From Spinellus fusiger (lineage: Eukaryota > Mucoromycota > Mucoromycetes > Mucorales > Phycomycetaceae): a stretch of 64,000 nt of DNA. This document shows, piece by piece, positions 24,640-33,648 of this stretch. Each line of letters opens with the position of its first letter. The stretch's first letter is position 1. The stretch covers positions 248,001 through 312,000 of the forward strand of contig JALLLS010000011.1 of assembly GCA_025094145.1 (NCBI GenBank), in the 5' to 3' direction. Both the position numbers and the translations under genes were made by a program. Below the pieces are notes generated by a model. That model was not told where the DNA came from and ran no database searches. It saw nothing but the letters and a program-made list of their open reading frames with translations.

Positions 24640-25216
24640 AGTGAATCCGTTACAAAGGCAAGAAGAAGGTACCAGTGCAAGGGTAATACAACATACATAG
24701 AGTACATTAATACATTTCGAACTAACTATTTTTACTATTATTTTATTATTGAAAAGGGGTTTTAGCACCTAAAAAGATTAGAGTATGATCCTACCAAGCT
24801 GCCAGTTGTTGCTTATGGCACAGGAATAAAGGTAAAAGAGGCAGCCAAGTTCAAAGGTCATCGTTTTGGTCTGCCAAGAATTTTATATCAATCATTGAAA
24901 AAGAGACAAAAAGATGGTGATCTTCATGTGGTTGATGTTGATGAGTTTCGAACATCGAGGGCAAGCATAATTGATCCCTCACCTAATATGAAAAGCTCTT
25001 CTAACAGTTACTCTTATTTTTGTTCTCAAGATCTGTCATACTTGTAACACAAACAACCTCACCGAGGTATTAATGAATTTCAACAATATCCACGCTTACC
25101 AAAGTTGTGGAATTGTTTGGAACAGAAATGTGAATGCATCAAAGAATATCTATACAATTGCAGAAGAGTGTTTAAAGGGTCACCACCGACTAGTTCCTTT
25201 CTGTAGAAAAGAATAG
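24640..25216 (+). pseudogene. Fanzor (eukaryotic TnpB-like) endonuclease, C-terminal part
   Basis: Plus-strand coding remnant with TnpB/Fanzor landmarks: ARRRYQCKG, then LKRLEYDPTKLPVVAYGTGI, KFKGHRFGLPRILYQSLKKR, the RuvC-II-type segment VVDVDEFRTSR, a 70-bp intron (24961-25030, donor mutated to GC; GT in F2), then the zinc-ribbon ICHTCNTN...YQSCG and the RuvC-III motif WNRNVNASKNI, ending at 25216. Fanzors are RNA-guided DNA endonucleases related to the TnpB ancestors of Cas12. One zinc ligand is changed (YQSC for CxxC), the RuvC-III Asp is replaced by Asn (WNRN; WNRD in F3), a TAG interrupts the frame just before LKRLEYD, and the N-terminal half with RuvC-I is not recognisable, so this copy is dead. 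Confidence 0.8.
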
Positions 25217-25300
25217 ATATTTGTATTCATATTATATATCGCCACATCGAAAGTGGTTTCCTATGGGATTCAGATATTTACAGGTAAATCTACATAATAA
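25217..25300 (+). ncRNA. Candidate Fanzor guide-RNA scaffold (omega-RNA-like), F1
   Basis: Directly after the Fanzor stop codon a segment (ATATATCGCCACATCGAAAG, then TGGTTTCCTATGGGATTCAG) is almost identical in F1, F2 and F3 although it is non-coding and although F2/F3 differ in the adjacent coding sequence. It can fold a CCAC-ATCGAAA-GTGG hairpin (25242-25256). In known Fanzor/TnpB systems the guide RNA scaffold comes from the 3' end of the gene and the element end, which matches this location. The RNA assignment is inference. Confidence 0.4.
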
Positions 25301-25427
25301 TCTTTATTTATTTAAAAACCAACATGAATACTTCTTTATTTACTTCTGCTCCTCAAATCTGTTTCATTTCTTAAACAATTGTATTTAGACTATTTTCTTT
25401 TATATCCTAAAGATCTTCTGGTGTGTA

Positions 25428-27345
25428 GTATTGATTTCATGAAGATCGTAGTCAGTACTGGTGTTTACAGAGGCGGCTTTAGTTGGTTTAAGTAAAAAGT
25501 CAAAATTATACTGATTCCTATATTAAAATCTAAATTGCCATGTGTTAAAGTGTTAGCATTCTCATTACTGAATCAAGTTATCTATCTTACCACCAATGCT
25601 ACTTTTTTTTCTAGGTTCATATGTCTTTTATGGGACACTCCGGTTATCTAATTATATGTTTACTTTGGCATTATCAATTAGCTAGAATCTTAACTTGTCT
25701 AAACGTACAATACACAACAGATTAGGAGTTTAAACAACGATCTGGTCAATTAAATAAGGAAAATCCATATCTGAAGCTATTTCGTACACTTTATTTATAA
25801 ATTATTGACACATACAAAAAATAAAATAGACCAATAAACAAGCTTAAAGATGGCACATAAATAATTATTAAAAAGACAATGAATATTTTCTTATCCACTT
25901 GTATTTAAATATAGCAAGAGTAAGAGAGATAGTTAAGAAAGAACAAGCTAGTATATTCTATGGAGTAATGTATTAAGACTTACAAAAGTACTATGAGTGG
26001 TACAGTGATAGCTCTACAGGGCATCTTGTATAAAAGAAAAGTTTATAGGTTCTTTTGGACAAAAACTCTTATAAATATAAGACAATTTATTCTGAAAAGA
26101 TACCACAAATTTCTAAAAGTAAGTGTGACAAAGATTTGTGAAAATAGTGTATAACATTTTACTATAGTTCAATATTTAGTAATTTTCATCTTCCAATTGC
26201 CATTTTATCTACTTGGGATTTGTCTTTAAACATCAAATACACCTAGAGTTTATCTTGCATGGATGAAAGATAATGTATCTGTTTTGTTTTTCAATACGTT
26301 GGAGAACAATACCAAAACATAATCACAACTATAATGTTATAATAAATATTTCAAAAATAAACAAAATCCCACTATACTTATTTCATTCTTATAGTTTCTA
26401 AAAAGAAAACATCCAAATATCGATAAATGAGCTAATACATAAATAAAAATGATCATGTCTAGTGTAATGTATAAATGAGTATCATTCTAATACATTTATT
26501 ATGGGCTTATGTATCTAAGCACATTTCATTGTATAAGGACAGTCTAATCTAGGGTACTATGTATTTGCTTGGCACAGAAGCTATAAAATCGTTAAAGCTT
26601 TATAACTGAGTTGCCTTATACAGGGGAAAATATCTAGAAATACAACACTAAAATCAAACACTGGTAATTAAAAAGCCTTTTGCCACAATTGTATCAATAT
26701 AAGGTTTAGACACATTGATAAACAGGAGTATTTATTACCATATTTATCAATACTGAGACTAAGAAATTCCTTGGAAATTTCTCTGCAAACAATCAAAAAT
26801 AATAGATCTCGTAAGACCATTCCCAAAAATGGATGTTCATTATTTATATCGCAGAACAACCAAAAGGTGAAAGTTACCACACACACCAGTGACGCGCAAG
26901 CAATACCACTCATTATATCATTGACATTTGCATTATAGCATCAGAATGTATATCTTAAATCATATCTTATAGCAGTGGAATAGCAGTAGAAAAGAAGTAG
27001 AAAAGAAATATACAATTGAATGAATAAAGAACAGAGTCTAACCACACGTTAACTGGCCGGATTCCTTTGATACTAAGATCAGAGACGACATAAGAATAAT
27101 AATGTACAATCAAATCTGGCTTTATCCGAGAATGAATATCTTGTTGATATTTTATTGCTACAATCTATGAACTGCATCTTTGACAAAACTTTTATAGTAA
27201 AACATAAACTAGAGGCAATTAATTTCTATGATGAAATAATGAATTGGTATCTTATCTTGACATATTACAACTTTACAAATTTATTATGCATGGATCCAGT
27301 AGTGATATTCTTTTTGCTTATCTTTCTATCACGAGTTAAAAAATA
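25428..27345. other. AT-rich intergenic region
   Basis: No supported gene. A minus-strand frame at 26668-26913 (81 codons, MSGIACASLVCVVTFTFWLF...) has one hydrophobic segment and might be an exon of a membrane protein, but I cannot identify it. Confidence 0.4.
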
Positions 27346-27361
27346 TATAGATAACTACAGT
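27346..27361. repeat. 16-bp target-site duplication, distal copy (LINE A)
   Basis: TATAGATAACTACAGT, identical to 29224-29239. The two copies flank LINE A exactly. Confidence 0.85.
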
Positions 27362-29223
27362 TCAAAGTATTTTTATTTTTGGGCGTGATTTGCTATTCGT
27401 GCATTGGGCATTTTAGCCACCCTATGAGAAATTTTGAAAAATAAGAATAAACATATAAACACTTCAAATAAAAAAGTGAAAATAAAATGAATGCAAAGAG
27501 GATGGAAACAGATGGACTGAGAAACACAAAACCTCAAATGAGGGAAAAATGGTGAGAAATAAGTGGAGATGATGGTAAAATGGGAATTATGAATAGACAT
27601 CCAAAAGGCCATAAATTCAGCAAGGAAACCAGGACACCAAAAAGATAACCGTCATCCTGTGGCGATTCGAAATCCAACGAGGGATACTTAGAGCAACTCG
27701 GAAAATCCTGAGAATATATTTAGCAACTACACTAGCAGCTTCTGGCTTTGATAAACGGGTTAAGAATGGATGGTAGAGGAGAGATCGGAGGAGGTGAGGA
27801 TACAGCGTCTGTTGCTGAAGGAGTCTTTGCACTCTATGGCGGCGTTGGCGTTCCCGCTCAACACACCCATCAGCAGCCTCAATGAGCAAGCTACCAGCTG
27901 ATGGCTCTACCTTAAAGTCTCGAGCAGACGTGGCTTGATCAATAACTTGCAGCAGTATCAAAAAACTGGGCCAAAGATCTCGCCATTTAACAAAAGACTT
28001 AACCGTACGCGGCAAAAGATTTAGACAATATTCAATTGGTTGAGCGTCTTGTGGTGGAGCAGGAACTAAGAAGAACAAGAACATGGAGCGTTCATGGTCA
28101 ACGAATGTGCAAGTGAGAAAGTAGTCCCGGTTGGCAGATGGGTGGCCACATTGGCAAGGAACTGAAGGTGTTGGTGGTAACCAAGCAATCCTCCATTTTA
28201 GTAGACGATGTCTTTCTTTGCGCGTGCACGGTAGTGGAAGCATTGAATCCCAAACAGGTCTATAGAGTCCACGGGCTACCGTCACCAGCGGATTCTTGCC
28301 ACGTACTAGACTAGTAATCTCACTTTGAAGACGTTCAAGATAAGCTACTTTTAATGGATATTTAGGAGGGTTGTGAGCCCGTCCTATTCTTTGAGCATTT
28401 TTCCAGAGTACATTGCCACGTAGATTAATCCATCTGGCTTTACTCTAGGGTGCTTCAAGCTGCAAGACAAGGCACCAGAGGAGGGTGTCTTCAAGAAGGA
28501 TATCTGTGTGCTCAACAAATTTGGCTTGCAGATAAAGGAAACGAGAGTATATGTTAGGGAGGGCGGCTAATTGAGCAACATGGATTGTTCCAAACCTAGC
28601 AGTAGCAGATCTAGCAAGACAAAGTCTCAGACAAGCAGACTGACAGATTTGTAGCGGGAGGATGCCTAGTCTATTGACATTACAAATAGCCAACCCATAC
28701 TCAACAATAGGCCGAACAAAAACAGTATACGCTCTTAGGGCTGCTGTAATCCCAAAGACATACATGTTTACACCCATTCCTCTTAGCTTTTGCATTACTG
28801 CAATTGCCTTGACTTGTGAGTGTGAGAAAAGTGCGTCTTGGTTAATACCTTGACGTGAAAAGAGGATACCAAGGTACTTGAAAGTATCACAGGTTGGAAG
28901 CTCGTTGCCATAGAGGTAAAACGGCACATTGGCCGGGGCATTGAGTACTTCACATTTGGAGGGACTCTATTTGTAGCCAAGGAGGGTTGAGTGAATTTCT
29001 GCAAGTGCCAGCATTCAATGTATATCTTCTGGGCAGCCCATAAGAGCCACATCATCAGCATACAGCAAACAATTCACAGTAGCCCAGGTAACAGTGACAT
29101 GAGACGGACTGTGAGAGGAATCTGACGACTCAGAAGAGTCATCCGAAACTGTAGAAGTAGGGAAAGGATTTTGAAGGGAATTCTGTAACTCGTCAAGCAA
29201 TGCGTGAACAGTTGCCTGTGGGG
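27362..29223 (-). mobile_element. LINE A: 5'-truncated non-LTR retrotransposon
   Basis: A 1.86-kb minus-strand insertion flanked by perfect 16-bp duplications. It encodes the C-terminal half of a LINE reverse transcriptase and ends at its 3' side with the conserved tail (complement of TTTCTCATAGGGTGGC ... AATACTTTGA). Its 5' end abuts the terminal inverted repeat of mariner copy 2, and the duplication includes the last four bases of that repeat plus TA. Confidence 0.88.
27617..29223 (-). pseudogene. LINE reverse transcriptase, C-terminal half
   Basis: The minus-strand frame begins inside the RT palm: LLYADDVALMG carries the catalytic YADD. It continues through the thumb (YLGILFSRQGINQDALFSHS; IVEYGLAICNVN) to a C-terminal segment with a zinc-binding pattern CQCGHPSANRDYFLTCTFVD. 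It ends MTVIFLVSWFPC* at 27617. Two TAG codons interrupt the frame (near 28967 and 28446). The missing N-terminal endonuclease/RT fingers are due to 5' truncation at insertion. The first 14 codons of the open frame upstream of 29224 belong to the mariner end, not to the LINE. I cannot assign the clade from this half alone. Confidence 0.82.
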
Positions 29224-29239
29224 TATAGATAACTACAGT
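29224..29239. repeat. 16-bp target-site duplication, proximal copy (LINE A)
   Basis: TATAGATAACTACAGT. Its final six bases (TACAGT) are the TA plus first four bases of the mariner copy 2 terminal repeat. Confidence 0.85.
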
Positions 29240-30039
29240 GTCTGGTGTAAACTCTATCAAAAATTCATTTTCCAATATGAATTCTTGTATGGGGAAATAT
29301 TTATTGCTTTTAATAAATAATACATGTTAAACACACATTAGTGACATGAAGATTAGATGAAGTATAAAGAAGGTCAAAAGAACACTATATACAAATTTAT
29401 TGGATGGAAACCATTAGTATGTGGTGTTTCCACTCTTGGCCTCAATGACAGCCTTGCATCTCCGTCCCGTGCTGTTAATGAGGTTGTTGGTAACCTCTTT
29501 GGGGATCTTGTCCCATTCTTGGACCAGGAGAGTCTTCAAATCTTGGAGGGTGCTTGCTAGGGTCATCCTCTTGCGAACTGCTCTGTCCAACTCCTCCCAA
29601 AGATGCTCTATTGGGTTCAGATTAGGGCTTTGAGAGGGCCACCCCTCCATCGTGACTAGTCTCCTTAATAGTATGGCAACTAGCAGTGTCCTCTTGAAGA
29701 ACATAGACTACCACTGGATTCAATGCAGAAAAGACAAGCCAGTTCGGGGCAATAGGCCTTTTTTCTAAAATACTGGCGTATTTGGCACTATTGATGGATC
29801 CCTCCACCGTAACAAGTTTACCAACACTTTCACCAGAAAAGGAACCCCACATCACCACCACCAAACTTTATCTCTAGCTTGAGATTCTTTGGGAGAATTC
29901 TCTCCTTCCTGTGAATCAATCTGTTTAGATGTTATAGTGGGAAAAGGAGAAAAGAAAAATAAGTAAAAAAGAAACTTACCTGAGCAAAATAAAGGTAAGA
30001 AAATGAAAATGTTTATAGAGGTTTCACCAGACACTGTAA
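29234..30039 (-). mobile_element. Tc1/mariner-like transposon, copy 2 (internally deleted)
   Basis: TA at 29234-29235 and 30038-30039, with terminal repeats CAGTGTCTGGTGTAAACTCT and the complement of AGGTTTCACCAGACACTG. Only about 0.8 kb long. Compared with copy 1 it has lost the first half of the transposase (roughly the equivalent of 18440-18985), keeping the leader and the catalytic C-terminal half. The retained half (29357-29870) is virtually identical to copy 1. LINE sequence abuts both ends, in opposite orientations. Confidence 0.85.
29414..29870 (-). pseudogene. Tc1/mariner transposase, C-terminal half
   Basis: Contains WGSFSGESVGKLVTVEGS, VVYVLQEDTASCHTIKETSH and, in a shifted frame, WPSQSPNLNPIEHLWEELDR through IEAKSGNTTY. 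Same frame breaks as in copy 1, plus the internal deletion. No helix-turn-helix domain remains. Confidence 0.8.
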
Positions 30040-30045
30040 TATAGA

Positions 30046-30242
30046 CATAGATGTCTTCCTTAATTTGAGGTTTTATACTCTTCCATCTTTGTATTTCTTT
30101 TTTCTTTGTATTTCTTTTTTACTTTTGTATTTAAAGTGTTTACATGTTTATCCTAATTTTTCCAGAAGTCCTCATAGGGTGACTAATATGCCCAATATGC
30201 GAATAGCAGCTAAACACATAAAATAAAATAAAAATAATTTGA
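30046..30242 (+). mobile_element. LINE C: short 5'-truncated copy
   Basis: Plus-strand LINE tail (TTTGAGGTTTTATACTCTTC ... CTCATAGGGTGACTAATATG ... AATTTGAACTGTA) whose 5' end directly follows the right terminal repeat of mariner copy 2 (CACTGTA at 30033-30039). ACTGTA recurs at its 3' end (30243-30248), but beyond that the flanks do not match cleanly, so the target duplication is decayed or absent. Confidence 0.7.
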
Positions 30243-30259
30243 ACTGTATATGTTTATTA

Positions 30260-32950
30260 TTATAGTGTAGAGTAACTGACCTTAGTAAGTTTTTATATCT
30301 ATGTTATTTAATAGAAACTTATCAGCAAATAAATTAATTTCTCTTTGTTTACATATATATTATTTTCGAAAACTATTGATTTTTTTTAAATAATAATAAC
30401 AGTCAAACGATATCAATATACCTGAAGCAGTTTTAGTGGTAATGCTAGTGAAGCACAATACGAATTTCAGAGAAGACGACTATTCAACTAGTCAGCTAAA
30501 GGCCCGGATTTGGATTCCATGGAGTATATTTGAGTCTTTCTGAGGATTGAAATTCCCAAGAATGGGGTGGTCTATGTTAGTAAAAGATGTTTAGAGATAC
30601 CCTAGTACCTCATGAATTTACCAACACCCATAGAGCCCCTATGAGATAGAGATATCAAGTGATCATTTATATCAAGAGTAGGCCCAGTGATTACTGAATG
30701 AATCGCTGATCAATTATCTTTATTTTTATATAAGAATCTTTTATTAATCCAATAAAGAACTTGTTTTTTATTTTATTTTTAAAAATAAATAAAATTATCG
30801 CTATAGCTAAAAATTATCTAAAACTATAAACTCTATATTTAAAAACCTTCACATATTTCTTAAATTCAAAGCAAATTTAAGAAAATTATGTAGTATAGAC
30901 GTATGAAGCATAACAAGAATAACTCCAATGTTACTTCTTTTCTGTATACTCACTAACCTTAGCCTATTTATCCAATAGATAAGACATAAGATATTCAAAA
31001 GAATGATATATTTACTTCATTTACCTACACAGGTCAATAATTTATACTTGAAATGTTCACTGACTGTATCTCTTATTTTAATTGCTTGTATTCAGTATCT
31101 TTATCGTTCTTATCAAAAAAGAAGAAATGACAAATTTCTATTTCATTAATTTTATTCTGTGATATTTATGTAAAAAGATAAGTCAAGGATATTCTTGGTT
31201 TATTGATTTCATTTTATGTCATAGCCTCTATATCTTCAAGGCCTGTTTTGAGTTGATGAATTAAATTCTCTCTCCCAATAAAGATAAAATAGAATCTACC
31301 ATATTAGAGTAAGATAGAGTCTATTGGAAACAAATATTTTATTTCAGACGGATTACAGTATTTAAATGTCTTCATTGCAATAAAACAATAGTTAGCATGA
31401 AATACAAGTGATCCTTTCTATATTAACTTTTAAGGGTTAAAGAAAAAGTAGATCAACTCTGAATACGTGAATTAGGGAATAGATTCGTTATAAAAGATAT
31501 TTATACCTTTGTTATATATACTTGAGTACTTTTAATGGCATTCACCGTATAGAATATAAAGATGTATATTTTTATTCTATTTAAAGATCATCTTTATATA
31601 AGTATAAATACATTGATCATGAGCTTACATGCAGAGGAAATTCAGTGTTTCAGAGAATACAAAGCCATGTCAACTAGAATGACACCAAGACAAGGATTAT
31701 CATTGGTTCTACTTCCATACTCCATAAGAAATTTTTAAAGAGAAATACAATTACATGAATATCCTTTTCTTTGGTATTTTATTAAGTTAAATTGGCATTG
31801 GGTAGAATCAATAAAACCTATTCCTAGACTTAATATTCTAGAGAATAGCAAGACCAAAGATAATGCTGATTCTAACCATCTTAGTTTAAATTTCGGTCTT
31901 GGAATTATTAGCCATGTTTTCAAGTACACTGTAAAAGACATATCTCCATAGATTGAATGGTTCATCGATGGATGAGATTAGGTAATCAGAGGTTGATTTC
32001 TGTGCGGTTTCTTTCTTTTGTTTCATCTCTACCGATCCATCTATTGATCTTACCTTGTTATTCTCTTTTGTGTTCAATATCAGCCAAGCTGTGTGTGTCA
32101 TGTCACACCTTTTGCTGATATTACTGCATGTACATTCTAATCTGTATTAAAGTTCTATTCTGCTATATTCACCAACAGTGGCAATTATTTAAAGTCATAC
32201 CGAGATGGCTACATAATCACAATAACAATAACAGTGATGCTACGGGTGATAGTGATAAATATATTATCATAGCTCCCCTGCATTCCACAGCATATACTTC
32301 ATTGATAGGAAACAACCCACTTTTTATTTTCTGTAAATTCATATACAAGGGAAGTTACATACACAAGCCTCATTTTTGATCAGCAGAGATGACTGATGAA
32401 TGATGACTTATTACAATCAGGCTCTATCATCATCTTAAGGATATTGGTATTCGATTTCTCTCATGACCAGTGCTTATGACGTTGTGTCTGCTCAGACCCA
32501 CTCACTATATTCCGCTTGAAAGAATCTTACTCAGTGCACGAACGGATAGTAAGTGTTCTTTTTTATTTTATTTTTAAAATAAGTAAATACCAAAAACAGT
32601 AAAGAACCCTCTTAATGTATCTATTTATGTTTCTTTGTAGATGTACATCTGTAGAGTGTTTTTTGTCTCTATTTTATAGTCTACTTACCTTTATTTGTTG
32701 ATCTCTCTTTCTTGATGACTAAGGATGACAAGGACAAATCTTTAGACGAATGTATCTCTCTGACTATAAATGAGCACAGACCGAGTACGACTGAACACAG
32801 GTTTCTTTGAAAGTGGCAATGAGGAATATGTAAAGGGCACGTGTAAACTCCAAACAAACCTCTTTATTTGGAATAAGAAAATGCACAAGGCAAAAGAATA
32901 AGAAAGGAGAGGCAGGAATAAGATATATTTATACATAAGAAAAACCCTAT
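30260..32950. other. Intergenic AT-rich region with two weak coding candidates
   Basis: Mostly featureless. On the minus strand 32101-31886 reads MTHTAWLILNTKENNK, then a possible 54-bp GT-AG intron, then KSTSDYLISSIDEPFNLWRY to a stop at 31886. On the plus strand an ATG at 32717 opens MTKDDKDKSLDECISLTINE, whose SLDE-I-like start recalls the UAP56-binding motif of ALY/Yra1 proteins, but no RNA-binding domain follows. Neither is secure. Confidence 0.35.
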
Positions 32951-32951
32951 T

Positions 32952-33232
32952 TACACACCAGGAGATCTTTAGGATATAAAAGGAAATAGTCAAACTACAA
33001 TTGTTTAAAAATGACATTGATTTGAAAAGGAGCAAAAATAAATTATGTATTCATAAACAATATATTCTATTGATAATACAATTTGATAGTGATATATCCA
33101 TAAAAAGAAATAATAATTTGGATACGCAAACCTTTTGATTTTAAACATAGTTCCATAAAAGGCAAGAAATCTTTAGACGTAAAAGGAAGGATATATCCCC
33201 GCCTAAAAGCCAGAAAAATCTCCTGGTGTGTA
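32952..33232 (-). mobile_element. F4: MITE derived from the Fanzor transposon
   Basis: 281 bp including TA at both ends (32952-32953 and 33231-33232). Terminal inverted repeats are CACACCAGGAGAT(C/T)TTT. The 33030-33230 part (reverse) matches the left end of F1/F3 and the 32954-33020 part matches their right end (AGGATATAAAAGGAAATAGT, complementary to F2's right end). It has no coding sequence. It is a miniature, internally deleted derivative that moved with the same ends. Confidence 0.85.
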
Positions 33233-33559
33233 GAACAGAAAACAACACATTTTCAGTCAAGCAAAATTCCCTTTTTTGAGCCTCTGGAATGCCTACCTTT
33301 AAAATAAGAGCTTTGTCCATTTTTATTCAATCTTTATTTTTGCTATTGTTTTCTTTGCCTGCTGTTCTTTCTCTGTCACTTTTCTGTTATTATTTTCAAC
33401 TAGCGCTAGACAGTAGAGAAATACCAGTACCTATTCTCCCTAAGTGACTCCGAGAATAGTCCCTCATCTGTTGCTCCATTCCTCTTATAGACCTCATTAC
33501 CTTTTCCCCTGGTCACTTTAGAGTAATCCAGCACAGTAGATCTATCCAACTGTTTTATT

Positions 33560-33630
33560 TTCTCTCTTAATCTCTCTCTCTCTCTATTTATATATATATC
33601 TATATAGATATATATAGATATATATATATT
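33560..33630. repeat. CT/TA low-complexity tract in the F-box gene leader
   Basis: CTCTCTCTCTCT followed by TATATATATCTATATAGATA-type sequence immediately upstream of the ATG at 33649. Confidence 0.7.
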
Positions 33631-33648
33631 CAATCTACTGTTCTCCTC

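Larger units (their letters stand above)
22620..25427 (+). mobile_element. Fanzor-carrying transposon F1 (longest copy)
   Basis: Bounded by TA at 22620-22621 and 25426-25427, with terminal inverted repeats CACACCAGGAGAT (left) and the complement of ATCTTCTGGTGTG (right). The left 240 bp match the left ends of F3 (55486) and F4, and the first ~120 bp those of F2 (46545). The right 1.26 kb (from 24165) matches F2 and, in part, F3. The segment 22870-23900 has no match in the other copies and could be lost coding sequence or a later insertion. The 3' half contains a Fanzor-like gene remnant. TA duplications and short terminal repeats suggest mobilisation by a Tc1/mariner-superfamily transposase acting in trans; no transposase is encoded in the element. 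Confidence 0.8.

Noticed and set aside
27155..27388. 77-codon plus-strand frame ending in the LINE A junction
   Set aside because: Its end crosses the target duplication and LINE tail, and the rest is AT-rich with no recognisable feature.
27362..30242. Whether 27.3-30.3 kb is one composite transposon
   Set aside because: The exact 16-bp duplication around LINE A alone and the separate TA-flanked mariner show independent insertions rather than a single unit.
32717..32812. MTKDDKDKSLDECISLTI as the first exon of an ALY/Yra1-type export factor
   Set aside because: Only the short N-terminal motif resembles ALY; no RNA-binding domain or RGG region is found before the next gene. Recorded only inside the intergenic entry.
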